From NCBI RefSeq assembly GCF_013423785.1, contig NZ_CP058952.1:3437665-3501664 (forward strand): a stretch of 64,000 nucleotides of DNA, in the 5' to 3' direction. The number at the start of each line of letters is the position of its first letter. Position 1 is the first letter of the stretch. Made by a program: the position numbers and the translations under genes. The notes below the pieces were generated by a model, which ran no database searches, had not been told where the DNA came from, and was given only the letters and a program-made list of their open reading frames with translations. This stretch comes from Chitinibacter fontanus (GTDB lineage: Bacteria; Pseudomonadota; Gammaproteobacteria; Burkholderiales; Chitinibacteraceae). This document shows positions 1-10,210 of the stretch, piece by piece.

Positions 1-266
1 ATTTGTCCGTTGGATGCCGAGCCAGACTGTACGTAGATCATTTTCTCTACGCCATTAATTTGCTGCTCAAGTGGTGCCGCTACCGTTTGTGCAATCACGT
101 CCGGAGTGGCGCCAGGGTAGAAGGCTGTTACAGATACGACCGGCGGGGTGATGCCAGGGTACTGCTCTACAGGCAAAGAGCGCATTGCGGCTAAACCTGC
201 CAGCACAATAATGATCGAAATCACACTGGCGAAAATCGGCCGCTCAATAAAGAATTTTGAAAACAT
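1..266 (-). CDS. RND multidrug efflux permease, N-terminal part (AcrB/HAE1 type), cut by window edge
   Basis: The reverse strand from the ATG at 266 reads [20 protein letters not shown], the classic start of inner-membrane RND pumps: a short cytoplasmic helix, then TM1. It is followed by [12 protein letters not shown] and by [17 protein letters not shown], both hallmark porter-domain motifs of AcrB/MexB-like proteins. Only about 88 codons are inside the window and the 3' end is missing. The gene starts 15 bp after the adaptor gene stop, with GAGGAAAT as ribosome binding site, so the two are co-transcribed. The pump exports hydrophobic compounds using the proton gradient. The family is certain; the substrate is unknown. 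Confidence 0.93.
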   Translation of the reverse strand, partial: MFSKFFIERPIFASVISIIIVLAGLAAMRSLPVEQYPGITPPVVSVTAFYPGATPDVIAQTVAAPLEQQINGVEKMIYVQSGSASNGQ

Positions 267-281
267 AATTTCCTCGGCGGA

Positions 282-1460
282 TTATTTGGTCGCTTGTACT
301 TGGCTGGCTTGTGGCGCGCTTGCAGGCATTGGCTTAACCACGGCACCCGGTTTTGCCTTGATGATGCCTTCGACAATCACAGTGTCGCCTGCTTGTAGAC
401 CCGATTCGATTTGCACCAAACCATTTGCTTGAGCACGACCGACTTTGACGGTACGCGGCGACACTTTGTTGTCTTTATCTACCGTCATCACTAGCTTATC
501 TGCTTGCGATTGAACGATTGCGCGTTCTGGAATGACGATTGCATTGTTGATTTTGCCGAAATCTAGTTGCAGTCGCACAAATTGACCTGGCAGCAACTGG
601 CCTTTCGGGTTGCTAAAAATGGCGCGAGCGCGAATGGTGCCCGTTTTGGGATCTACGCGATTATCAGAGAAGTCCAATTTACCTGATTGCTCATATGTAG
701 AGCCATCAGCCAACTGAATGTGTGCCTTGAGGTTCTTCATGTCATTTAAAGTGATTTTCTTGCTTTTCTGCATCGCTTCCATGCGTTGACGATCTTCCTC
801 GGAGTAGGAGAAAGTCACATACAGAGGATCTAACTGCGAAATAGTGGTTAATTTGCCAGATTCGCCAGAGGTGGTGACTAAGCTACCCTCAGATTGGGCA
901 ACAGTGCTGGTCATCCCCGAAATGGGGGCGACTACTTTGGTATATCCCAAGTTAAGTTCAGCTTCGCGTACTTTGGCTTCGGCAGATTGGTGACTAGCTA
1001 CGGCTGCGGCGTAGGCGGACATGGCGTCGTCGTAATCTTTACGGCTTACTGCGTTTTCTTTGAATAGTGGAATGATGCGATCACGATCAGCGCGGGCCTT
1101 TTCAAGTTTTGCAACCTCGATAGAAAGCCCGCCTTTGGCTTGATCAAGTGCCGCTTTGTAGGGTTCTGGGTCAATTTCAAAGAGAGTTTGCCCTGCGCTG
1201 ACCGATTGGCCTTCAACATAGGTGCGTTTTAACAAAATGCCATTTACCCGTGAACGAACTTCCACATCACGGTAGCCTGCAGTTTCACCGACCATTTCAA
1301 AAGACATTGGCGCATCAGTTGGTTGTACTGTGAGGACAGATACTGGTGCAGGAGGAGGCACCGGGGGTGTAGGCTTTTCGCCACAAGCAGAAAGAAGTAG
1401 ACCGGAAATAATGAGTGTTATTGTTTTTAGCTGCGGTGCGATCTTGCTGGGCTGAGCCAT
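282..1460 (-). CDS. RND efflux periplasmic adaptor lipoprotein (AcrA/MexA family)
   Basis: This is the membrane fusion protein that links the inner-membrane pump to an outer-membrane channel. A lipoprotein signal is visible (a hydrophobic stretch ending LLLSACGEK, so the Cys would be lipidated). It is followed by a beta-barrel/lipoyl half motif (VRSRVNGILLKRTYVEGQ), a coiled-coil hairpin and the second lipoyl half (LNLGYTKVVAPISGM). I place the start at 1460, not at the ATG at 1472, because GGAGAAGG lies just upstream of 1460 and nothing like it precedes 1472. The C-terminus is Ala/Gln rich. The gene is the first of the operon with the RND permease. A 22-bp palindrome at 1508-1529 lies in its leader region. 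Confidence 0.93.
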   Translation of the reverse strand: MAQPSKIAPQLKTITLIISGLLLSACGEKPTPPVPPPAPVSVLTVQPTDAPMSFEMVGETAGYRDVEVRSRVNGILLKRTYVEGQSVSAGQTLFEIDPEPYKAALDQAKGGLSIEVAKLEKARADRDRIIPLFKENAVSRKDYDDAMSAYAAAVASHQSAEAKVREAELNLGYTKVVAPISGMTSTVAQSEGSLVTTSGESGKLTTISQLDPLYVTFSYSEEDRQRMEAMQKSKKITLNDMKNLKAHIQLADGSTYEQSGKLDFSDNRVDPKTGTIRARAIFSNPKGQLLPGQFVRLQLDFGKINNAIVIPERAIVQSQADKLVMTVDKDNKVSPRTVKVGRAQANGLVQIESGLQAGDTVIVEGIIKAKPGAVVKPMPASAPQASQVQATK

Positions 1461-1507
1461 TGCCTTCTCCATATTGGGGTATATTGCGCTAAGACACTGA
1501 TTAGCTT

Positions 1508-1529
1508 GCTACTGTAGCCATACAGTAGC
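1508..1529. promoter_or_regulatory. Perfect inverted repeat upstream of the efflux operon, probable repressor operator
   Basis: GCTACTGTA, a 4-nt spacer (GCCA) and TACAGTAGC form a perfect 9+9 dyad 48 bp upstream of the adaptor start. AcrAB-type operons are commonly repressed by TetR-family proteins that bind palindromes of this size. No regulator gene is adjacent on this side, so the assignment is an inference from position and symmetry. Confidence 0.55.
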
Positions 1530-1661
1530 TAGTATTGTTCAGTTAATAAATTGCGTGAAAATTACTTAAGAGTTTAACCGACAATTGTGAAGTATTACTA
1601 CAAGGTACTGCAGTGTAGAAGTACACACAATTAACGCCAATGATTTAACTGTTGCACACAT

Positions 1662-1687
1662 AAAAAAGCCACTCCGAAGAGTGGCTT
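1662..1687 (-). terminator. Intrinsic terminator of phaB
   Basis: On the minus strand, AAGCCACTC, TTCG tetraloop and GAGTGGCTT are followed by a T run. It lies 25 bp beyond the phaB stop and in the correct orientation. The UUCG loop adds stability. Confidence 0.88.
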
Positions 1688-1711
1688 GCCAGCAACGATA
1701 GAGCAACTGCC

Positions 1712-2446
1712 TTAGCAGGTATGCTGGCCGCCATTAATGGCTAGATTGGCGCCGGTCATAAAACCCGCTAAATCGGAAGCCAAATAGCTAATTAGACCCG
1801 CGATCTCTTCAGGCTTGCCAAGACGCGCCACTGGTATTTGCGCAATGATTTTGTTGCGCACATCTTCAGGTACTGCCATCACCATATCCGTGGCAATGTA
1901 GCCCGGAGAAATGGTGTTGACCGTAACACCTTTACGAGCCACTTCTTGTGCTAGAGCCATGCTAAAGCCATGCATGCCTGCTTTGGCAGCAGAATAGTTG
2001 GTTTGACCGAACTGACCTTTCTGGCCATTAATCGAGGAGATATTAATAACTCGCCCCCAGCCACGATCAACCATGCCATCGACAAATTGTTTGGAAACAT
2101 TGAATACGGAATCCAAATTAGTGCCAATAACAGCATCCCAATCAGTTTTGCCTAATTTTTTGAAGCTGGCATCACGGGTAATGCCGGCATTATTTACCAG
2201 TACATCCACTTGCCCGACAGCTTCGATTACTTTTGCACCCAATGCAACGCAGGCATCAAAATCGGTCACATCACATTCAAAAGCTTTAAATTGATAGCCT
2301 GCCGCCGCATTGTCGGCCAGCCATGCAGCTTCTTTGCCAGGGCGTGAATATGTGGTTACAACTGTAAAACCATCGTCTGCCAATTTGCGACAAATTGCGG
2401 TACCAATGCCGCCCATGCCGCCTGTGACGAGAGCTACTTTTGCCAT
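1712..2446 (-). CDS. phaB: Acetoacetyl-CoA reductase (PHB synthesis)
   Basis: This 244-residue short-chain dehydrogenase reduces acetoacetyl-CoA to (R)-3-hydroxybutyryl-CoA with NADPH, the second step of polyhydroxybutyrate synthesis. The cofactor motif TGGMGGIG is near residue 8, followed by NNAG and the catalytic Ser (INISSINGQKGQFGQ) with Tyr/Lys (NYSAAKAGMHGF). The stretch GVTVNTISPGYIATDMV and the C-terminal TGANLAINGGQH closely match PhaB/PhbB rather than FabG, as does the conserved GQFGQTNYSAAKAG segment. It is a single-gene unit here with its own terminator. No phaA or phaC gene is in the window. Confidence 0.93.
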   Translation of the reverse strand: MAKVALVTGGMGGIGTAICRKLADDGFTVVTTYSRPGKEAAWLADNAAAGYQFKAFECDVTDFDACVALGAKVIEAVGQVDVLVNNAGITRDASFKKLGKTDWDAVIGTNLDSVFNVSKQFVDGMVDRGWGRVINISSINGQKGQFGQTNYSAAKAGMHGFSMALAQEVARKGVTVNTISPGYIATDMVMAVPEDVRNKIIAQIPVARLGKPEEIAGLISYLASDLAGFMTGANLAINGGQHTC

Positions 2447-2608
2447 TCTTGTATATCCTGTGTTGAATTTTTATTTGCAATAACGATTTTTAAACCGAAT
2501 TAAGTTAAATCTTGCGCGAAACCTCTATGAGGCTTGCAGATCGTAGCTAGGGGATAGCCCCAATGTAAATGCAATTCGAACGCAGGGTGACAGATTGGAT
2601 ACACTTTA

Positions 2609-3484
2609 ATGACAAATAAAACACGCAGCATATTGATTACAGGCTGCTCGAGCGGAATTGGCTTGGCTTGCGCACATGGATTGCAGCAACTTGGTTGGCA
2701 AGTGTATGCCACCGCACGTCAGCAGAGTGATGTTGATCGACTCAAGAGCGAGGGTTTGAATTCGTTTCAGTTAGATGTGGCAAGTAGCGATTCGATTAGT
2801 CGCGGCGTTCAATATTTACTTGAGCAATGCCAGGGCAAGATTGATGCGCTCTTCAATAATGCGGGTTTCGGTGTGCCAGGTGCAGTGGAGGACTTGAGTC
2901 GAGAAGCGATGAGGCACCAGTTTGAGACCAATGTATTTGGCGCTATTGAGTTAAGTAATGCCCTGTTGCCCATTTTTCGAGCACAGGGCGCAGGACGGAT
3001 TGTATTTAACAGCTCTGTTCTGGGCTTTGCCGCCATGCCTTATCGTGGAGCCTACAATGCTAGCAAATTTGCGCTAGAGGGCTTTGCCGATACTATGCGC
3101 CAAGAGTTGTACGGCAGTGGCATTTCGGTGTCACTGATTGAGCCGGGGCCCATCGTGAGTCGCTTCAGAGCCAATGCCGCCGAGCAATTTTATCGCTGGA
3201 TCAAGGCCGAGCAAAGTTTCCATCACCCTTCATACCAAGTAATGGCAGAGCGGTTGAATAAGGTTGGTCCAGCCGCTCCGTTTACCTTGCCTGAGCAGGC
3301 GGTATTGGATGTGTTGATCAAGGCGCTAACCACGAAACGACCGGCAGCACGTTATCGAGTGACCACGCCGACAACGCTGTTTTGGTATTTGAAGCGCATG
3401 CTGCCAACTTCATGCCTTGATCGCATTTTGCTGTCCGCATCGGGAGATGAACCTGGCACTGCTTACGGAAGAAAGAAGTCGTGA
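2609..3484 (+). CDS. SDR family NAD(P)-dependent oxidoreductase, substrate unknown
   Basis: A 291-residue classical short-chain dehydrogenase. The Rossmann motif TGCSSGIG is at residues 11-18, NNAG near 90, the active-site Ser at NSSVLGF and Tyr/Lys in YNASKFALEGF. The spacing and the C-terminal extension resemble E. coli YbbO-type reductases. It is divergent from phaB with about 160 bp between the two starts, so they may share a regulatory region, though I see no clear operator. It may act on aldehydes or ketones, but nothing in the sequence fixes a substrate. Confidence 0.85.
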   Translation: MTNKTRSILITGCSSGIGLACAHGLQQLGWQVYATARQQSDVDRLKSEGLNSFQLDVASSDSISRGVQYLLEQCQGKIDALFNNAGFGVPGAVEDLSREAMRHQFETNVFGAIELSNALLPIFRAQGAGRIVFNSSVLGFAAMPYRGAYNASKFALEGFADTMRQELYGSGISVSLIEPGPIVSRFRANAAEQFYRWIKAEQSFHHPSYQVMAERLNKVGPAAPFTLPEQAVLDVLIKALTTKRPAARYRVTTPTTLFWYLKRMLPTSCLDRILLSASGDEPGTAYGRKKS

Positions 3485-3533
3485 GTTTTTATGCAAAACC
3501 TGCGAATGCACAATATTTTTAGTTTGTCCAGAA

Positions 3534-3563
3534 TTGAGGTTCTGCCTGTGGTTCAGGTAGAAT
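3534..3563 (+). promoter_or_regulatory. Candidate sigma70 promoter of pyrG
   Basis: TTGAGG (3534-3539) and TAGAAT (3558-3563) are separated by 18 bp. They sit 30 bp upstream of the pyrG start in an otherwise non-coding gap. The boxes are imperfect. Confidence 0.4.
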
Positions 3564-3565
3564 AG

Positions 3566-5245
<1,680 letters not shown>

Positions 5246-5254
5246 TTTATCCAG

Positions 5255-5285
5255 GGGTATTGCTCACAAGGTAATACCCTTTGTT
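5255..5285 (+). terminator. Weak stem-loop after pyrG
   Basis: GGGTATTGC and GTAATACCC pair (one G-U) around a 7-nt loop and are followed by a short T-rich tail (TTTGTT). It may attenuate read-through from pyrG into kdsA rather than stop it. Confidence 0.45.
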
Positions 5286-5316
5286 ATCTCCAAGGCAATA
5301 CTAATCGGGGTATATT

Positions 5317-6156
5317 ATGAAACTGTGTGGCTTTGAGGTTGGCATTGATCAGCCATTTTTCCTGATTGCTGGACCATGCGTGATCGAGAGCGAGCAAATG
5401 GCCCTCGATACTGCGGGCCAATTGAAGGAAATTTGCGCGGAACTCAATATCCCGTTTATTTATAAATCTAGTTTTGACAAAGCCAATCGCTCTTCAGGCA
5501 AATCATTTCGCGGCCTAGGCATCGATGAAGGTTTGCGCATTTTATCTGAAGTACAAAAGCAGATTGGTGTTCCTGTGCTGACCGATGTGCACACCGAAGC
5601 CGAGGCGCCAATTGTGGCTTCTGTAGTCGATGTGTTGCAAACCCCGGCGTTTTTGGCGCGGCAAACGGATTTCATTCATGCCGTGTGCGCAACTGGCAAA
5701 CCAGTGAATATCAAGAAAGGCCAATTTATGGCCCCTTGGGATATGAAACACGTGGTAGCCAAAGGCAAAGAAGCCAATGGTGGTTTGGATAATCTGATGG
5801 TGTGCGATCGCGGCACCTCATTTGGCTATAACACGCTGGTGAGTGATATGCGTGGTCTAATGACGATGCGCGAAACTGGTTGCCCGGTGGTGTTTGACGC
5901 CACTCATTCAGTACAGCAACCTGGCGGCCAGGGCGATCGTTCAGGTGGTCAGCGCGAAATGGTGCCTGTCTTGGCGCGCGCTGCCGTTGCTTCTGGCATT
6001 GCTGGTTTGTTCATGGAAACGCATCCAAATCCATGTGAAGCGCTTTCCGATGGCCCAAATTCAATGCCATTGGGTCGGATCAAAGAATTACTGATTACGC
6101 TCAAGGACATTGACCGTGTCGTTAAGGCACACTCCTTCATTGAGCATTCTTTGTAA
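5317..6156 (+). CDS. kdsA: 3-deoxy-8-phosphooctulonate (KDO-8-P) synthase
   Basis: The enzyme condenses phosphoenolpyruvate with arabinose 5-phosphate, the first committed step to the lipopolysaccharide sugar KDO, so the host has an LPS outer membrane. At 279 residues it has the usual length. Family motifs are IAGPCVIES near the start, [12 protein letters not shown], and the C-terminal half with [12 protein letters not shown] and FMETHPNP. There are 71 bp between pyrG and this gene. Confidence 0.97.
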   Translation: MKLCGFEVGIDQPFFLIAGPCVIESEQMALDTAGQLKEICAELNIPFIYKSSFDKANRSSGKSFRGLGIDEGLRILSEVQKQIGVPVLTDVHTEAEAPIVASVVDVLQTPAFLARQTDFIHAVCATGKPVNIKKGQFMAPWDMKHVVAKGKEANGGLDNLMVCDRGTSFGYNTLVSDMRGLMTMRETGCPVVFDATHSVQQPGGQGDRSGGQREMVPVLARAAVASGIAGLFMETHPNPCEALSDGPNSMPLGRIKELLITLKDIDRVVKAHSFIEHSL

Positions 6157-6193
6157 TAAAGTTTCAGTATTTGGCAATTAATAAAGTAATTTT

Positions 6194-6224
6194 TTGACTG
6201 CCAATGTCATATTTTTTGTATATA
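6194..6224 (+). promoter_or_regulatory. Candidate promoter of eno
   Basis: TTGACT (6194-6199) is a good -35 box. TATATA (6219-6224) is a possible -10 at a slightly long 19-bp spacing. It lies 40 bp upstream of the eno start in an AT-rich gap. Confidence 0.4.
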
Positions 6225-6251
6225 GTCCTTTCTGTCTTCAAACCAACTTAA

Positions 6252-7559
<1,308 letters not shown>

Positions 7560-7627
7560 TTGAGCGTTGTTATCTAGTAGCAACCGCAGACCTCGTTTCG
7601 ACGATGTCTGCAAGCTATAGTAAGATC

Positions 7628-7656
7628 AAAACCGGAGCTGCGTGCTCCGGTTTTTT
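7628..7656 (+). terminator. Intrinsic terminator of eno
   Basis: AAAACCGGAGC and GCTCCGGTTTT form an 11-bp stem with a TGCGT loop and six T residues. It lies between eno and ftsB, so ftsB is either read through or has its own promoter within about 35 bp. Confidence 0.92.
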
Positions 7657-7690
7657 ACATCAATGTTTTTGATTGGATTTTGGCATTTCA

Positions 7691-8020
7691 ATGCGAATTT
7701 TAGCGCTCGTTTTTGCTGTTTTGATTATTGCTCTGCAATGGCCGCTCTGGATAGGCAAAGGCAGCTGGATGCGCGTATGGCAGCTCGATAGTCAATTAAC
7801 GCAACGCCAAATTGAAAATGACAAGCTCAAAGAGCGCAACGCAGCACTCGATGCCGAGGTCAATGACCTTAAAAATGGCACTGAAGCCATTGAAGAGCGT
7901 GCGCGTAATGAATTAGGCATGATTCGTGGCGACGAGGTCTTCTTTCAGGTGCTCGACCGCAACGGGCTGAAGAAACCTGGCAGTATCGATAGCAGTGATA
8001 CTCAAGCAAATAAGAAATAA
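7691..8020 (+). CDS. ftsB: Cell division protein FtsB
   Basis: A 109-residue single-pass membrane protein of the divisome that pairs with FtsL and FtsQ. An N-terminal membrane helix (residues about 3-20) is followed by the typical [19 protein letters not shown] segment and a leucine-zipper coiled coil to about residue 70, then [21 protein letters not shown] choose the ATG at 7691 because the family starts MR-hydrophobic; a TTG at 7673 is in frame but has no support. The position after eno is the conserved location of ftsB. Confidence 0.93.
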   Translation: MRILALVFAVLIIALQWPLWIGKGSWMRVWQLDSQLTQRQIENDKLKERNAALDAEVNDLKNGTEAIEERARNELGMIRGDEVFFQVLDRNGLKKPGSIDSSDTQANKK

Positions 8021-8024
8021 AAAC

Positions 8025-8036
8025 TGTACCGGTACA
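8025..8036. promoter_or_regulatory. TGTACCGGTACA palindrome upstream of the MocR gene
   Basis: A perfect 12-bp palindrome, preceded by AAC, in the short gap between ftsB and the MocR-type gene. The half-site AACTGTA recurs at 10101 and 10142 upstream of the DUF2917 gene. It may be a binding site for the MocR protein itself; this is inference. Confidence 0.45.
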
Positions 8037-8117
8037 TTTTTAGCAATACTGCGCCCTAATTGCATCTGTCATGGATGGATGACTTCGGTTATAGTACTTC
8101 TACCTTAGGAGTTCATT

Positions 8118-9584
8118 ATGACCGAGTTGCTGCAGGCCCCACCTCAACGCAAAACCCTCTATATCCAATTGGCCGAGGAGATGGCGCAAGCCATTGAAAC
8201 TGGTGTTCTGCGCGTTGGCGAAAAAATGCCATCAATTCGCAAGCTATCTGGCCAGCGGCAGCTTAGCCTATCCACGGTGATGGAGGCGTATCGTGAACTT
8301 GAAGATCGCGGTCTGATCGAAGCACGGCCTCAATCTGGCTTCTACGTTCGCCAGAAACTGAGTATGGCGATCCCCGAAATAACCGCACCGCCCAAAAACC
8401 CATCGCATGTCTTTATTGATCCACTATTGACCCCATCGGCACTCTGGCGAATTAATAAAGAAATCCGTGTTGATTTGGGCATGGCCATTTTGTCGCCTAA
8501 ATTATTTCCAAATCAGCAAATTCAGCGACTGTTGTCGCAACTGGGTCGGCAAGAGCCTGACTTGATTGCCGAATATGGTGAGTCACAGGGCGATATTGAG
8601 TTACGTCGCCAGATTTCGCGGCGTTCATTGTTGTGGGGGGGGCAAGTCGAAGCCGATGAAGTGATCATCACGCAAGGCGGCATTGAAGCGCTCAATTTGT
8701 GTCTGCGTGCGGTTACTAAGCCCGGTGATGTCGTGGCTATTGAATCACCAGCATACTTTGGCTTATTGCAGATTTTGGAAAGTTTTGAGCTTAAAGCGCT
8801 TGAGATTCCCACCCATGCCAAAACGGGTATTTCTATTGAAGCCCTTGAGCTGGCAACGCGTAATGGTGAAGTCAAGGCGTGTGTTGTGCTACCCAATTTT
8901 GCCAATCCATTGGGTAGCTTAATGCCTGATGAGAACAAGCAACGCATGGTGCAACTGCTCGAAGAGCGCAATATCCCGCTGATCGAAGACGATATTTATG
9001 GCGAATTTTGCTATAGCGGCGATCGGCCAACGCCTGCGAAAGCATTTGATAAGACTGGCAATGTAATGCTGATTTCATCATTTACCAAGATTGTGGCGCC
9101 CGGCTTTCGTATAGGATGGGTAGTTGCCGGCAAATGGCAAAAAAAGATTGAGCAACTCAAATTTATTAATACGTATTCAACACCGGTATTGCTGCAAAGG
9201 ACAATCGCAAAATTTTTGGAAACTGGTGGATATGATCACCATTTGCGCCGCCTGCGGAAGAGCTGTGCCGAACAAGTGCAAAATGCCGTCGATGCCATTC
9301 AACGCCACTTTCCCGCAGATACCCGGTTAAATATGCCGCAAGGTGGTTATGTGCTCTGGGTGGAACTCAATCGCAATATTGATACGATTTTGTTGCTACA
9401 AGAAGCATTAATCGAAGGGATAAGCTTTACCCCTGGCGCGCTATTTTCACCAAGCCAAAGTTACCGTAACTGTTTGCGTATTTGCTGTGTCGAGACTTGG
9501 ACCACAAAACATGAAAAAGCGATTGCTCGCTTGGGAGAGCTGGCTAGAGCCCAATTACAGCAGGGTGTTAATGTTACAGCCTAG
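8118..9584 (+). CDS. MocR-type regulator: GntR DNA-binding domain fused to PLP aminotransferase fold
   Basis: A 488-residue protein. Residues 10-85 form a winged helix of the GntR family (GEKMPSIRKLSGQRQLSLST and EDRGLIEARPQSGFYV). The rest is a class I aminotransferase-like domain with SSFTKIVAPGFRIGW, where the Lys would carry PLP, and NPLGS for cofactor binding. Members of this family (YdcR/YjiR-like, GabR, PdxR) are transcription factors that sense amino compounds through PLP. TAGGAG precedes the ATG. The nearest candidate target is the DUF2917 gene across a shared terminator. The effector is unknown. Confidence 0.9.
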   Translation: MTELLQAPPQRKTLYIQLAEEMAQAIETGVLRVGEKMPSIRKLSGQRQLSLSTVMEAYRELEDRGLIEARPQSGFYVRQKLSMAIPEITAPPKNPSHVFIDPLLTPSALWRINKEIRVDLGMAILSPKLFPNQQIQRLLSQLGRQEPDLIAEYGESQGDIELRRQISRRSLLWGGQVEADEVIITQGGIEALNLCLRAVTKPGDVVAIESPAYFGLLQILESFELKALEIPTHAKTGISIEALELATRNGEVKACVVLPNFANPLGSLMPDENKQRMVQLLEERNIPLIEDDIYGEFCYSGDRPTPAKAFDKTGNVMLISSFTKIVAPGFRIGWVVAGKWQKKIEQLKFINTYSTPVLLQRTIAKFLETGGYDHHLRRLRKSCAEQVQNAVDAIQRHFPADTRLNMPQGGYVLWVELNRNIDTILLLQEALIEGISFTPGALFSPSQSYRNCLRICCVETWTTKHEKAIARLGELARAQLQQGVNVTA

Positions 9585-9615
9585 GCTGGAGCATTCAACC
9601 GTGTTCGTATTCATA

Positions 9616-9651
9616 TACAAAAGCCGATCAACATTTTGATCGGCTTTTGTA
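9616..9651. terminator. Very stable bidirectional terminator
   Basis: A perfect 16-bp stem (TACAAAAGCCGATCAA with its complement) around CATT, with A and T runs inside the arms on both sides. It separates the convergent MocR-type gene and DUF2917 gene and can serve both. Confidence 0.92.
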
Positions 9652-9719
9652 TTGTAATCAGCAACTCAATACAACTCTGCAAAACTGCGGCAGGGTTGTG
9701 AGCAGGCTACTGCGTAGAA

Positions 9720-10022
9720 CTAGACTGTTTTGATTTCTGGCTTGCGTACCAATTGATGGATTAACTCATGCACCTGCTGTTGCACTGCACTAAACAAGCT
9801 AGTTGCGCGGTATTGCTCATCTTTAATTGCCAACCGGCTTTGCGTTAGGGCCTCGATGACAACAGTATGATCGCTAAGTACTTGCCAGCTTTGGCCACGC
9901 TCAAGCACCACATCATGGCCATCATCACTCAACCAAATCATGCCGTGCTCACATTCGATCCATTGCGCTTGATGTCCAACTAACGTGGATAAGCTGGCTT
10001 TCGGTAATTGAATGGTTTGCAT
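9720..10022 (-). CDS. DUF2917 family protein
   Basis: A 100-residue protein of unknown function. The fold region is a small beta-rich domain: LVGHQAQWIECEHGMIWLSD and DVVLERGQSWQVLSDHTVVI match the DUF2917 pattern (a glycine-limited strand, an IW[LV] turn, and D-x-x-L-x-x-G). The C-terminal 35 residues are helical. The start at 10022 is chosen because GAGGAG lies 6 nt upstream; an ATG at 10040 is in frame but precedes that site. In betaproteobacteria such genes are often found beside MocR-type regulators, as here, which suggests a regulatory link. Confidence 0.8.
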   Translation of the reverse strand: MQTIQLPKASLSTLVGHQAQWIECEHGMIWLSDDGHDVVLERGQSWQVLSDHTVVIEALTQSRLAIKDEQYRATSLFSAVQQQVHELIHQLVRKPEIKTV

Positions 10023-10070
10023 GATATTCTCCTCGGTCATCTTGAATGATACTGCGATGAAAGAAGAATA

Positions 10071-10097
10071 CGCCTAACAAATCTAGCTTGTTAGGCG
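10071..10097 (-). terminator. Stem-loop between mnmC and the DUF2917 gene
   Basis: CGCCTAACAA and TTGTTAGGCG form a 10-bp perfect stem with a 7-nt loop. On the minus strand it is followed by a pyrimidine-rich tail (TATTCTTCTTT), so it can terminate mnmC transcripts or act in the DUF2917 leader. Confidence 0.55.
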
Positions 10098-10210
10098 CAA
10101 AACTGTATTGGCTTTTGGAGTACAGCCTTGGCAAAAAACGCAACTGTAATGCTGTTTTTTATACGATTCTGTTTTACAAACAATGACAGCTAGTGCAGCT
10201 TTATTGTTTG

